64,000 nt of DNA from contig JAWZYV010014443.1 of assembly GCA_038373885.1 (NCBI GenBank), positions 18,499-82,498 on the forward strand, read 5' to 3'. Of the stretch, positions 31,970 to 44,079 are shown in pieces. Source of the DNA: Cheiracanthium punctorium. Lineage: Eukaryota; Arthropoda; Arachnida; Araneae; Cheiracanthiidae. The notes beneath the pieces are model-generated. The model saw nothing but the letters and a program-made list of their open reading frames with translations. It was not told the origin of the DNA and searched no databases. Within the stretch, counting starts at the first letter, position 1. Every line of letters begins with the position of its first letter. Both the position numbers and the translations under genes were made by a program.

Positions 31970-33760
31970 TTACAGTTGAAATAAATTTGCATGTAATTCT
32001 TTTAGATTTTGTTTCGTTAAAGGTTTGGTAAAACTATCAGCCAAATTTTGTTTAGTGTTTATGTATTTAAGTTCGAAAAGGTTATCATTTAGCAAATTTC
32101 TAACAAAATGGTATTTTATATCTATGTGTTTTGTTCTATGGTTTTCAATTGGAGATTTTGCGAAATTTATTGCAGCTATGTTATCGCACCAAAGTGTTCG
32201 GTTATTTATTTTAATTGGAATTGTAAGTTTATCATTACATTCTTCTAAAATTCTTGTAATCCACATTAATTCTTTACTGGCTTTGGTTAAAGAAATAAAT
32301 TCACTTTCCATTGATGATAGTGATACTTGCTTTTGTTTAAAACATCTCCAATGTACGGGCGATTTATCTATTAAAACTATTATGCCACCAATAGATATTC
32401 TATCATCTCGACATGACGCAAAATCGGCGTCACAAAAAACTTCTATTTCTAAGTTACTTATATTTGAAAGGTTTAATTTTAAATTGCGTGTAGCATTAAC
32501 GTAACCTAAAAGTTTTAAAAGATAGTCCCATGGGTTTTCCCTGGGTTGTTTTGAAATTGTGATAATATGTTTACAGCAAAAGTTATATCGAGTCTTGTAC
32601 GACCAGCTAAATAAGATAAACATCCAAGTATGTTTCTGTATGGTAGTTTACTCATTTCAGTTATTTCTTCTTCAGGCTTGGGATGTGGTGGCGCTAGTAA
32701 TGCTACCCCAAAAAGAACTTTAACTTCAACCTTAAGCAGGAGACATCTCAACTCTGTTCTAGAGATTTACTCTCTCATGTTTTTTCACCGACCTGTTAGG
32801 TCGCCTCTGCGCAGGCCAAGTTAAACAAGTTTTATGTAACTTCTACTTCATCTTAGCTTAAATAAATTTATTGTTTTGTTAATTTGCTGGTTTACAATAC
32901 AAGACAGCATACGGGACATTGCTGTTTCGAAAGAATTACAAGGGTAAAGATGTTGTGGGAGCTTTAAAATTTTTAAATCTTTCCCAAATTTTTCTTATAT
33001 ATTCGTTTTGATGTATAACCAGATTACCCTCCTCTCTTTCGAATTGTACACCTAATAACTTTCTAGTTTCTCCTATTATTTTTACATCAAATTTACCTTT
33101 CATTTTTTCAATTACTTCCGTTATATCGCTATGCAACTTAGCAACACAATATATATCGTCAACATACAATAATAGAATTACTTTACTTTTATATATATAA
33201 ACAGAATTAGTCCATGACAAAGCTTTGAAATTAAGAGTCTCTAGTACAGTATGTATTTCTAAAAACCATTCTCGTGCACTTTAATGCAGTCCATACAGAG
33301 CACGTTTTAATAGACATACATGATTAGGTTTTTCTTTATCAACGAAACCTGTGGGCTGATACATATAAATTATTTCGGTGAGAGGAGCATATAAATAAGC
33401 ATTCTTAATATCTAATTGACAATTTTCCCATTTATAAAAACCTACAAAAATGCAAAAGAAAATTCTAATTATTGTAAAATTTACCACCGGGCTAAAAATT
33501 TCTTTGTAGGATTTGCCCTTTTGCTGGCGAAAGCCCTGTGCTACCAAATGAGCTTTGAAACTTACAATTTTATTCTTAGAGTCTCTTTTAGTAGTAAAAA
33601 CCCATCGATTTCCCAATATTTTTGAATTTTCAGGTTTAGGTATTAATTGCCAGACTTCCCTCTCCGGCATTATTTTGATTTCTTCATTCATTGCTTTTAA
33701 CCAATCCCCGTGTTCGGGAGTTTTTAATGGTTGCTTGTAATTTGCGGGTATTTTGATGTC
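31970..33760 (-). pseudogene. Copia reverse transcriptase and RNase H, broken
   Basis: RT pieces: 33691-33281 (EREVWQLIPKP, then NRWVFTTKRD, LVAQGFRQ, QLDIKNAYLYAPL), a stop after LYGLH, then 33220-32936 with the YVDD active site (LLLYVDDIYCV). At 32751-32515 the end of RT follows (PYRNILGCLSYLAGRTRLDITFAV). RNase H is at 32623-31970 with its acidic residues (SMESEFISLT, LWCDNIAAIN, a CDADFASCR start and HIDIKYHFVR). Stops near 33280 and a shift at 32515-32620 break it. About 180 nt at 32752-32935 do not read as copia and may be a small insertion. Confidence 0.85.
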
Positions 33761-34013
33761 TAGTCATGCAGATGTATATTGAGTAGTATGGGCTTTCGGG
33801 CTAAAATTAAAATCTGACTTATTAAATTCTATTCTATGCGAGTTACAATAATTTTCGATATCCTTAAGAGATTTAAACCTGCCTTTTTTAGAATCTTTAA
33901 TTTTATAATAGATATCCGTACGTAATCCATCCTTGCATGGAACTGCCTCGCGAATCCATTCTACCTTACAAGAAGTACCATCATCATTACTACTAACTTC
34001 AGATTCCTCCCCA
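33761..34013 (-). pseudogene. Copia pol linker between integrase and RT
   Basis: The minus strand reads an acidic and polar stretch continuing from the integrase side (SNDDGTSCKVEWIREAVPC and following) up to the DNA-transposon junction at 34019. It belongs to the copia polyprotein; a stop near 33760 separates it from RT. Confidence 0.6.
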
Positions 34014-34861
34014 CTAGTTCAGGGATGCTACACCTGCGACGAACTGAGACAAAACCGCCGGCCTGCGCCATTTTGCAACATTCGGTACGATTTCGGCCGT
34101 TTCTGCGCCAAAACAGCAAACATGAGTAATTTTGAATCTGACTCACGGAAGCGCGCGACCACATGTTGAGAGTTGTGCCGAACATTCCGGTCCTCAACAT
34201 AAACCTCCGGCCGGTATTGGAGAAAGAAAAGCTCCCGGTGTAAAGGGGGGGTGGGTGGGTTCACAGTTGTTTCCGGTCTACGTTACACCTACTGCAGCAA
34301 TCACGCTCATTTCGTATCTACCACGTGGGGAGGAAAGAAATTCTTTTCCTCTTACTGCCTCTTACCAACCCCCCCCCCAACGAGCCGATATCCATTCAAA
34401 TACGTCATACGAAATTAGGCGAATCATCTACCTCTGAACGCATTATTCCTTTGTCAGAATGGATTAACTGCACGTGATGGATTCAGTGTTGCCAAATCTT
34501 GAGAATTTTCGCAAATTTTGCTACTTTTGAAAGCATTATGCTACTGAATTGAAATACTCCTCTTGAAATTGAATATTTTCTTCTTGATATTTCTTTGTTT
34601 AAAACTGGGTGCCTTTAAGAATACAAATTATTAACACTTATATAAAATTTATTACAATAGTTTTTTTCCCATCCGTATTAATCCTTAATTTTTTAATCTC
34701 TACTTATAAAGAGTAAAAATTGACCTTTATTTTTAATTTAATTCCTTTTTTCTTATTTTTTTTTTCTATGGACTGCTTACGGCATGTGAGTTTTCTGCCT
34801 ACTCGAGATTTTTTAAAATTATTATTAATTGTGAAAATCGCAGGTTTTATGTTCCTCCAGT

Positions 34862-35890
34862 CAGTTTCAATCTTTCTCCATCCATCTTGAGAATGAATAT
34901 TTTTCTACAGCCTTCCATTGTTTAAACTTCTGGTGCAATGAGAATAAAATTTGCTCGTTACTTTTCTGGAGATCCGTATAAAGCCGCAGTTTTGTCGCTA
35001 AATCGCTAAAAATCTCTTTTGCTCCCCTGTCCGTTTCAATCTTTTTTCATCCATATTCAGAATCAATATTTCTCTTGTAGCCTTCCATTGTTTAAGCCTC
35101 CAGTGCCATAAAATTAAAAAATGACCCCTATTTTACGTTTATTTATTTTTTTAAATTTGTTATTAAGAATACAAAATATCCCTTATATAAAATTTATTAC
35201 GATAGCTAATACGACATGTGAATTTAAATCTTTTTCCATCCATATTTGATCATTAATAGTTCAACCATTAATAGCTCAACATTAATAGTTCAGCATATTC
35301 TTTAAAAACCTATAGTGCCATAAATAGTAAAAATTTACACTTATTTTATACTTATTTGGTTGTTATTATTTTTTCCCCTATAGACTGGTTACAGGCATGT
35401 ACATTTCTCCTTATTTGCTGTTTAAAAAAAAAAAAAAAAAAAAAAAGATCGCGCGTGTGGCGAAAATCGCAGATTCTCAGTTCCTGTCAAATTTCAATCT
35501 TTTCCCATCCATCTTGAGAATGACTATTTTTAATATAGCCTTCCATTGTTCAAACCTCTTGTGCCCATGAGAGTAAAAATACATGTTTACTTTTCTGGAG
35601 ATCCGCATAAAGCCTTGGCTTTCTTTATATTATAAATCGGCAGAAATCTCTTTTTATGCTCTTTTGTTTCAATCTTCCTTCATCCATCGTCTGAATGAAT
35701 ATTATCCCTTGTAGCTTTCTATTGTTTAAGAATTTTTCTAAAAATTTCATGGTTTTCTAGCAGTAATTAAATATTTATTTCCAGCATCTCTCAATTTCAA
35801 TCTTTTCCCATCTGTCTTGAAAATTAGTATTTTTCCTTTAGCATTCCTTAATTTAAATCTCCTATGCTGTAAGAATAAAAATGAACTCCT
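34862..35890. repeat. Degenerate repeat array inside the DNA transposon
   Basis: A core of about 90 bp (TTTCAATCTTTTCCCATCC, then GAATGAATATTTTTC, then GCCTTCCATTGTTTAAAC) begins near 34865, 35035, 35223, 35492, 35667 and 35795. Spacing varies from about 130 to 270 nt and the copies differ clearly. Confidence 0.75.
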
Positions 35891-36540
35891 ATTTCAAATT
35901 TAAATTACTGATTTCAAAGCAGCCAGTTAAGGAAAAACTTTGCTAAATTGAGCAGGTTCAGACGTAAATTAAAATGATGTGAAATAGTTGAAACAAAAAA
36001 TATTTTGTCAATGAAAAATAAAATATTTATGAAAGCAAACAAAAGATGAACTAAATATGTTTTTTTTCCTTTTTCTCCATACATTACATTTTTCTAAAAA
36101 AAGCTCCACTTATTTGTTTTATTTGCATAGGATTTCTCCTTTTTCCATTATTTTTGTTTATTCCTTGCACAATTTCCTCTTTTTTGCTATTTTATTAGTG
36201 GCATCTCTGATATGAGTAGGTTGCTCAAAATTATGATTTCATGGAGTTCTTATGTATACTTCTTATATTTTTTAGGTACCAGATGTACCAAATTTAATCA
36301 TGATGTGCTGGCAAGCATGGCTTATGTTATTTAAAAATCCCCTCGAGTCCCCTAATTTATTTTGATTGCATTTCAAATCTTCTGGCATTCTAAACATTGT
36401 CATCCCTGGTTTAAGCCTAAGAATCGTCGTACTGTTTGGTTCTTTTTTCTTGAACTTTCTTTTAATTATCAAATTGATGGGGAAAAAAATTATTTTAGAG
36501 ATAAATTGAGATTAAATAAATAAAATTGGTTCAGAGACAA

Positions 36541-36690
36541 ACTTGAAAAAACGAATTTTAGTTGAGATATACCGAGAAAAAAAGGAATTTCTATTGCGAC
36601 AAACTGAGACAAAAAGGGATTTTGATTGAGACAAAGAGACAAAAAGAGATTTTGACTGAGACGATGCTGAGACAAACTGAGGTTTTGGCT
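36541..36690. repeat. Subterminal short repeats of the DNA transposon
   Basis: GAGACAAA and GATTTTGA(T/C)TGAGAC units recur about every 25-30 nt up to the right TIR. One ACTGAGACAAAA unit also lies near the left end (about 34043). Confidence 0.6.
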
Positions 36691-36702
36691 GTAGCATCCC
36701 TG

Positions 36703-37705
36703 CTAGTTTGACTTACTATCTGTTCTGCATCATCTTCATTAGAGGTTTCATATTCAGAATCCGACTCATCTCTATCGCAACGAAAAATTATTTTTGTTTT
36801 TATAGTTTTGTTTTCTTGTTTAGGGTCCAGTACGCCACCTCTTGCATTCTCATTCGAAAACCGCACATTAATAGTTTCAATCAACTTTCGATCCTGGGGG
36901 ATCCAAATTTGGTACCCGCGAGTGTTCCTCGCGTATCCTACAAGAATACCTTTCTTCGCTCTACTTTGAAGTTTACTTCTCAGCTGTTTTGATTTTATTA
37001 CATATACCGCAGAGCCAAAAGGTCTCAAATGTTTAATTGATAGTTTTCTACCACCGTACAGTTCGAATGGAGTTTTTGATTGTCCTTCACGGCAAATACT
37101 ATTCTTAGTATATGTAAAATAAAAAAGGGCTTCTGCCCAAAATCCGTCACCTAAGCTTGCATCCATCAATAAAGCTTTAACAGCATCTAATGCCGTCAAA
37201 TTATACTTTTCCGATACGCCGTTCTGTTGAGGTGTATAAGCATTTGTCCTCTCATGCTTTATTCCCATTTTTTCAAGAAGATTTTCAAATTCAGAACTGC
37301 AAAACTCTATCCCGCAATCCATTCTAACATTTAAAATTTTGAGATTAAGAAAACGTTCAGCTCGAACTTGATAGCTTTTAAAAGTGTTGAAAGTTTTGTT
37401 TTTATATTTTTATGGAAAAACTGTTACTTTCCTTGAAAAATCATCAGTAATAGTTAAAAAATATCTGTGCTCTTCACTTGATGGCTGGTGGAGGAGGACG
37501 AAAAGGTCCATATGTAATAACTCTAATGGTCTTTTTGATCTAATTTTAAATAAAGGTTTATGAGATACTCTTTTGCTTTTGGACAATTTACAGGGTTCAC
37601 ATGATAGCTCAGTGTGCTTCAATTCAGGTAAACCCAGAACACAATTTTTCTTGCTAGTTTCAACTATTTGTTTGAAGTTAATATGGACAAATTTTCTATG
37701 CCAAA
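36703..37705 (-). pseudogene. Copia integrase, broken
   Basis: The N-terminal zinc-finger region and first catalytic Asp lie at 37622-37410 and just upstream (ELSCEPCKLSK, then LLHMDLFVLL). The second Asp and the Glu lie in 37322-36703 (MDCGIEFCSSEFENL, TPQQNGVSEKYN). Then come GDGFWAEAL, the KTPFELYGG motif and the GILVGYARNTRGYQIW domain typical of copia. A shift near a run of five A at about 37405 separates the two frames. The 3' part continues to 36703, where the DNA transposon starts; residues read beyond that in the same frame are transposon sequence. Confidence 0.8.
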
Positions 37706-37920
37706 TATTTGGATCACTACCAGTGGCGGCTCGTGACCCGTTTCAGTGGTGGGGCCCGAAAAAAATTGTGCCAGTTCAAATCGGGAAAATACATGTACAT
37801 AAAGAGCTGTGGCGGTTCGTTACCCATTTCATTGGAGGGGGCTTTAAAGGCAGCAGATTTATTTTGAACCAAAAAACCTTTTCCTCCTCTAATAGGTACA
37901 ATATCAAAATTTAACTTTAT

Positions 37921-37998
37921 TAATACAATATTAAAAAAGTATAATTTTCTTGAATACAATATTAAAAAAGTATAATTTTCTTGAATACAATATTAAAT
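37921..37998. repeat. 31-bp tandem repeat, about 2.4 copies
   Basis: A unit starting AATACAATATTAAAAAAG and ending TTTTCTTG repeats directly within the hAT remnant. Confidence 0.85.
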
Positions 37999-38037
37999 TT
38001 AACAATTGCATGTGTACATGTTGAAAAACGAATAAAT

Positions 38038-38540
38038 TTACTTAAATAGAAATTCAGCTCGTCGATTCTTTTGGCGAGCAAATTTTTCAATAACTTTTGT
38101 ATTAAAGTCTGGAAATTCTTGAATGATGTTTTTGTGAACAGAGAGAGCAGCTAAGGCATTCAGCCTGTCCTGACCCATAGAATTTCTAAGAATTTTTCAG
38201 TCGCTTCAACGTGCTGAAACACCTTTTTGCTTCTGCAGTGGAAACAGGAGTGACAATAATAATTTCTAATAATTTTGAAACTTCTGAAAATTCTTTCAAA
38301 AGTTCATTATCGTTTAAGAATTTGCGTAGTGAACAGGCAGATTTCATGTTTTTAAATGTATTGTTACTATACAACACCTTCAATTCATTTGTTAATTTTT
38401 CTTTCGCAATCATGTTGTAACTTTCGGAAACTGTGGAAATAAGCTCATCTGGAAAACTGTCTTTGAAGGAAGTGAAATTTGTGGGATCTAACAGAGCGAA
38501 TGAATTAAAAATACTATAATGTCGAAATCTATCTCAGATT
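38038..38540 (-). pseudogene. hAT transposase C-terminal (dimerisation) region, broken
   Basis: The minus strand reads a continuous piece from about 38540 (RHYSIFNSFALLDPTNF, then KDSFPDELISTVSESYN) through 38413-38186, with the hAT signature VTPVSTAEAKRCFSTLKRLK. After a one-base shift at an A-run (about 38191) it continues NSMGQDRLNALA to a TAA at 38038-38040 (ending RRAEFLFK). This is the ZMYM/hAT-C dimerisation domain. The catalytic part upstream is lost to the LINE insertion. Confidence 0.75.
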
Positions 38541-39095
38541 TCGTTACCCCTCAGCAGGAAGACCTTCTTTAGGTTTTCACGGGTGTCGCAATCCCGGGGC
38601 CCCAGCGATCCTTCACTCCTCTTTTATTTACCCTCCTCTCTACTTTGCTTTCTCCTTCGCTTTCTCCCTCAGTGTAGTTTCCTCCTTGGTGGTGAGGGCC
38701 CCCCTTTAGAAGCTGCGGTCGCTCTGTTACGTCAGCTTCTATTGGCGATTAAACTGCCCACGTGTTTACCGTGCGTGGAGACCCGTGTCCCCGGAAATGG
38801 GATCCTGGTAATTGAGGGGTGTTTTCTCCAACACATTGCTTTGGCCTCGGCTTCGGGTAAACGGGAGGTACACAGCGTTCCCCTGTGTATCAATCGGCTG
38901 GTGGTACTGATTTCGATCAACTGCTAGGGATCAAGCAATCGGACATCTACTGGGCACGTCGTTAAGGGTGGATGCTGCCTAAGGGATGTACTGTGAGCGT
39001 ATAGACCCGACTAGCACTGGTGTGCAATTGCACATCCCCTCGTTGGGCTCCGTGGTGGGTGGTGTGGTCGGGTCCGAATCTCAATTTTCCCCAAC

Positions 39096-40301
39096 ATGGA
39101 TATGAAAAATTCTTCGTCAATCGTCAACGTTCCGCTGTCAACCGCTAATGAACACACTGATACACAATTTGCACACATGAATGCCCGATTCTTCATTATC
39201 CACTCTGCTGAAGGTAACCTTAATGAAACATCGCCATTTTTAATTCACAAATGTATCACTGACAATGTAGGAGAAGTTAAAATATTAAGATCTGGAGACC
39301 TATTAGTAGAAGTATCCAACAATAGACAAGCTTGCAAAATAATGAAAATAAAAAACCTTGGCCCAAAAACTGTTACAGTGATCCCTCATACCTCCCTAAA
39401 CATCTCCCAAGGAGTCGTATAAGAACCCGAACTTTTACACTGCTCTGAAGCTGAAATACTAGAAAACCCAAGAGATGAAAAAGTATGCGCTGTGCGTCGA
39501 ATCACTATTTGGCGCAATAATCAAATAATCAAAACTAAACATATTATCCTAACTTTTCAGTCTCATATTAAAGCCGGCTACCTATTATGTCCCGTCAGAC
39601 CATACATACCAAATCCCATCCGTTGCTTCCAGTGCCAAAAGTTCGGCCATACTAAAACCTCCTGTCATGGGTCACCTGCCTGTGCACGTTGTGGTGCTTC
39701 TGACCACGACAGTGAGTCCTGCTCTGCAGCTCCAAAATGTGTAAATTGTAAAGAGGAACATCCTTCATACTCCAGATCTTGCCCGGAATGGGCAATTGAA
39801 AAAGAAATCCAGTCCCTACGTGCCTCTCAAAGAATCTCATATCCCGAAGCCCATAAGTTAATAGAATGCCGGACACCAAAACCTGGTTTATCTTATGCAG
39901 CTGCAACAAAATCAACCCAAACAATAGCAACCCAAACCGAACCACCAAAATCTGTACCTGTCTCGTTTCCTTCTGCAACAGCACAAATATCTAAACTATC
40001 AACTTCTAATCAAAATAAATCCACAGCTTCACAAAAAAATATATTGAAGAAAAATTCTCAAAATGTTAACTCAACCCGACCACAAATAAAAAAGTCTTCT
40101 GTCTACAGAACAAAATATAACAAACCCAAAATCAAACATGTTCCTTCACCACAACGCCCTATAGATGACACTATCCTACATTTGGACCCTTCTGACTCTG
40201 AAATGTCAGACCTCCCCATGGATGATGACGACATCCCTAGCTCTCCTCTCAAGCCTACGGGGACTCCGAGCAAGATGAGCATCATCCCCAACACAACATG
40301 A
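39096..40301 (+). pseudogene. LINE copy 2 ORF1 (zinc-knuckle gag-like), one nonsense change
   Basis: Starts MDMKNSSSIVNVPL at 39096. The frame stays the same to 40301 but a TAA at 39420-39422 stands where copy 3 has TCA (Ser). Compared with copy 3 it also lacks about five codons near 39560 (in frame). Three Cys-His knuckles are intact at about 39628-39780 (CFQCQKFGHTKTSC, CARCGASDHDSESC, CVNCKEEHPSYSRSC). The product would bind the element RNA and chaperone reverse transcription. A single change appears to have inactivated it. Confidence 0.85.
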
Positions 40302-41773
40302 TAATGGCTGTGCTGCTATCCTGGAACTGCCACAGTTTCCTTAATAAAAACGACGACCTAAAAATACTGATTTATGATCATAACCCCGCTTGCCTCGCCC
40401 TTCAGGAAACTTTTCTCAAAACCAATAGACCTACTAAAATCCGTAATTACACTGTCCTTCGCAAGGACAATGAGCTCAATGATAGGGCCACAGGTGGAGT
40501 TGCCCTATTAATCAACAATAGCTATCCTCACACAATAGTCAATCTTGACACAAATGTCCAAGTAGTCGCCACTCGTATCCAATTAAAACAACTCACAACT
40601 GTCTGCAGTATATACCTCCCTCCAAGTGAAATAATCTGCCAAACATCCCTCAATAGTCTCATTCACAGCTTCCTCCTCCTTTCATCCTCCTGGGTGACAT
40701 GAATGCTCATAGTCCCTTGTGGGAAAGCAAGGACACCAACAGTAGAGGCCTTCAAATCGAACAACTTCTCACTGATTTCTCCCTTTGCTGCATGAATAAT
40801 GGTGACAATACTTACTTCCACTATCCAACTAAAACTTTCCATGCAATAGACCTTGCTATCTGTTCTCCATCACTTCTCCCAACATATAAATTTTCTATTT
40901 CCAGTGATCTCCACAACAGTGATCATTTTCCGATCCTTTTGTCACCTCTGTACCAGAATCCCCAACCCATTTCAGTACCTAGATGCATTCATGATAAGGC
41001 AGATTGGTTCACCTTCACTTCCCTGTCTGCCATCACCTCTAATGTTGTTGAAGGCCCCATAGACGAGGTCGTACAAAACATTACCTCAATTATTATCCAA
41101 GCTGTTGATGCTGGCATTCCAAAATCGGGCATCAAACATCGACGTAATAAAAAACCATGGTGGAACGAAAAATGCAACCTCGCTAAAAAGAAGCAGCAGA
41201 AAGCCTGGAGCACTTTTCGGCGGTTCCCCACTACCGAAAATCTCACCCTCTTTAAGAAAGCTAGAGCATATGCACGTAGGATCCGGCGTCAGTGTCAAAA
41301 GGAATCCTGGGTCAAATATATCTCTAGCATAACAGCCTCTACTTCTAGTTAGGAGCTATGGACGAAAACAAAAAGAGCCATGGGCATTTATAATAATCAG
41401 CCAATTCCCTGTCTAACCATAAATAGCAGCATTATATCCGATACAAAAGAAATAGCAAATAGCATTGGTGAAACCTTTGCTTCCATCTCGTGCAGTACCT
41501 CCTACTCAAATTCTTTCCTCCTGTATAAACAATTATGTGAACGACAAAAAATAAATTTCAAAACCTCCTCGCACTTTTCCTACAATAGTGATCTTACCAT
41601 TGATGAACTTTCCCAACACTTAAGACAGTCCTCAAACACCTCTCCGGGTCCCGATGGTATTACATATAAAATGCTGAAACACTTATCCCATGAATCTTTA
41701 CTCAATCTTTTGAAATTCTACAATAGAATCTGGAATGAACAGACCTTTCCCACCTCCTGGAGAAATGCAATAG

Positions 41774-44079
41774 TGTAGTATTCTACTTACTACTGCCGTG
41801 AAAATTTAGTTTAGTTAAAAAAAAAAAAAAAAAAAAAATTTTAGATTTTTGTCCATTGCGTTGTGACCGATAGTGTAGAAAATTAACCCAATGATCTCAG
41901 CCTTGCCTGAAGTGTGTGTTAGAAAAGTGGTAAAATAAACACAGAGACATTGCATTTGATCACCAAAAAAAAATATTTTATTCAACAATAACAGAGGAAA
42001 ACAATTTGTGGCCTCGCGACATCAGAAAAGGAAATGAAAAGTAAGTAAACACAGCACAGGGGTATTACAGCGCGTGGTAAAATTGCTCAAGGACAAAAAA
42101 ATACTAGAATGCTTTAATTACCCAATTATTAGCCCTTGTAGATTTAACAAAAAAAAAATAAAAATAAAAGAAAATGCATAATAAAGTTGTCATGACAAAA
42201 GTTGCTCGTTTGGATCCAAAATTTAAGTTAAAGGCTCTGCTGCAGCATAAAAAAATTTATCCTACCAAAAAAAGTAAAAAAAAAGAAAATTGGGCAAACA
42301 AGTCCCCACCTTTCCCTAGCCTCACAAGGCATCTGATGAAAATCCCGCATTAAATCCCTATCTGTTACTTGAAACCCCACCTTTTATATCCAACAGGTTA
42401 GTTTAAACAATTGCCAAAATAAAGAAATACAAAACAAAAAAGGGAACTTTGCAATTTTTACACCAAAGGGTGCAGCAAAATACAATGATGTGCAGATCAA
42501 CGCAAAGAATCACAGAGATTAGCATAGGCCAAACCAGCATTTAAATAGCATTTACATTTATCATACTAACAAAAGAAAATTAACCATTGTCACTGGAAGT
42601 TATACACCAGAATAGCACACCAAGTAGAAAAAGAAAATTTAGCATTTGATATTTAATCCCCCCCCCATAAAACATTATAAGAACAAAAGGGATAGTTCTA
42701 GCACAGCTTGAAGCATGAAGTCGCTGATCCAGCTCGTGGTGGAGAAATGGAAGATAGAAAAAGGGTAATGGTTAGATCTCACCCACGGATCCAATGGCAG
42801 GCCTGGTCTCGGCGTTTCAGGGAACCAACGGTCGGTCGCTGATGGCACCCGAAGGCGGCATCTTGGTCTCTCCACTGGTCAGGGAATTCCGGCCGGCTCA
42901 ATCAGGTGTCGGGGACTTCGCGTTCCAGACAACACTAGCGGCTCCTGGTCTGGGCAAATGGTGATCGTAGTGCGAGACGTCAAATCCGGTAGCTGATTTT
43001 CATCGCCGCTAATGAAAAACACAGGGGGGTGGGGGCCTTACGCCCAATTCACATCCAATGGTGGCAGTTGGTGTCGCATCGGCATGATGGCCGAATCGAG
43101 GCAGTCGGCCGAAAAAACAAAAAGGGGAAAAAAAATTACATGGTGATCATCGAAATTTAAAAGGATGTTGGCCCTCTGGCCTTCGTGTAAACTCTTCACA
43201 TCGTGTTTCTTGATGAAGTGACGACTGTTATGCCGAGCTGGCCCCCTAAAAATGCCGAAGAAAAAAAACGGACCAGAACACGTCCTAGCCACGCCACACC
43301 AGCACTCAGAATGACGCTTTTCGCCCCACGCTTGGGGAGCTTCGAAGAGACGCCGGCCGCGGGGACCAATCAGAGCGCGCCATCTCAGCCGGGAAACTTC
43401 GAGAACATTCGATCGACGGGGGAAGGAAGCGAGAAAATAAGAAAATGGCGGCCAGCAACTACTGCACGCGGGAAAGAAACGAACTTGGCCGAGAAGAAAC
43501 ACAGGCAAGAACGGCCATCTTGAAATGGGAAAAAAAAAGTTAATTGATCAAAAGGGCATTAAAAAAACATTATTAAATTTCCTAAAATTTTAGCGGGAGA
43601 TAGCTAATCGTCCGAGACAACCCTGGGTAAAATTTGGAATAAAAATTAAATTAGAAGAGAGTAAAACTAATTAAAAACCGGACATGAACAAGAGATATTG
43701 CAAGAAATGAGTTAGGCTATTGAAGAGAGAGGGAAACTTAATAGTCAGCAGAAAATCGACAGAATTTACCTGATAATTAAAATTACACCTCCGGAGACCG
43801 GGCAAACAAAGGCAGAATTAATTTAAAGAAAAGGTAATTATTTAAAAAAAAGGTCGCAACAAAAAAGGGTAATTAGTAGTAATTTAAAAGAAGTTAGCTG
43901 TTGAGTTATAGAAGAAGAGTCATCCAGACCATTATATCTCCTGACAAAAGGTATTTAAATTAAACTTCCAAGTTAATTACAAGTATTAAGAAAATAAATA
44001 ATTAATGGTTAAAACAATTAAAATAAAAATTACTGCTTTCGATTTGTAAAAAACATTATCCCCCAAAAACAATACAACA
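41774..44079. mobile_element. 2.3-kb LTR-like element inserted in LINE copy 2
   Basis: LINE ORF2 sequence stops after GCAATAG (41773) and resumes with CAATAGTTATTCCC at 44078. The insert begins TGTAGTATTCTAC and ends ...ATACAACA if the duplication is ATAG. That gives TG...CA ends with a 4-6 bp duplication, as in LTR elements. A second copy of the left end lies at 63571. AATAAA-type signals occur about 160-200 nt from the left end on both strands, and a GC- and CpG-rich block lies at about 43200-43520. No pol genes, so it could be a long solo LTR or a LARD/TRIM. Open frames at 43038-43523 look fortuitous. Confidence 0.65.
43200..43520. promoter_or_regulatory. CpG-rich block with CCAAT motif inside the LTR-like element
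   Basis: A markedly GC-rich island in an AT-rich element, with several CG dinucleotides and GACCAATCAGAGCG (CCAAT box) at about 43364. Possible promoter or U3 region; inference. Confidence 0.35.

Larger units (their letters stand above)
34020..36702. mobile_element. Unclassified 2.68-kb DNA transposon inserted in copia
   Basis: Perfect 13-bp terminal inverted repeats (CAGGGATGCTACA at 34020, TGTAGCATCCCTG ending at 36702) are flanked by an exact 6-bp duplication CTAGTT (34014-34019 and 36703-36708). On both sides the copia polyprotein resumes in register. Internally there is no transposase. The left 400 nt are GC-rich. From about 34860 to 35890 an imperfect repeat recurs. The right 170 nt consist of GAGACAAA...GATTTTGA-type repeats. 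It is a non-autonomous element; the superfamily is unknown. Open frames at 33933-34437 and 36272-36697 are not convincing genes. Confidence 0.85.
31605..37720 (-). mobile_element. Ty1/copia retrotransposon (pol part), split by later insertions
   Basis: The minus strand carries integrase (37700-36703), the pol linker and RT (34010-32936) and RNase H (32751-31970), in copia order (integrase before RT), followed by an LTR start at 31675. Gag and protease are missing. A DNA transposon (34020-36702) splits the pol gene and a hAT element begins at 37721. Several stops and frame changes are present, so it is inactive. A 252-bp LTR at 46417-46668 may be its other end. Confidence 0.85.
37721..38546 (-). 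mobile_element. hAT transposon, end-proximal part, inserted in copia and cut by LINE copy 2
   Basis: The left end starts CAGTGGCGGCTCGTG, a hAT-type terminus, directly after copia sequence. The terminal sequence is partly repeated inside (GTGGCGGTTCGTTACCC at about 37807). The transposase end follows on the minus strand. The other terminus is missing because LINE copy 2 begins at 38547 and what follows LINE copy 2 is not hAT. Confidence 0.65.

Noticed and set aside
34020..34437. Overlapping frames on both strands in the GC-rich part of the DNA transposon
   Set aside because: Several frames stay open only because stops are rare in GC-rich sequence. No recognisable domain, and they cross the TIR and copia junction.
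34862..35890. CRISPR-like regular repeats
   Set aside because: Repeats are about 90 bp, degenerate, unevenly spaced and inside a eukaryotic transposon.
40853..41332. Short frames on both strands in LINE copy 2
   Set aside because: Out-of-frame shadows of ORF2's endonuclease region.
43038..43523. Two long opposing frames (156 and 106 codons)
   Set aside because: Both lie in the CpG-rich block of an LTR-like insertion, oppose each other and match no family I know.
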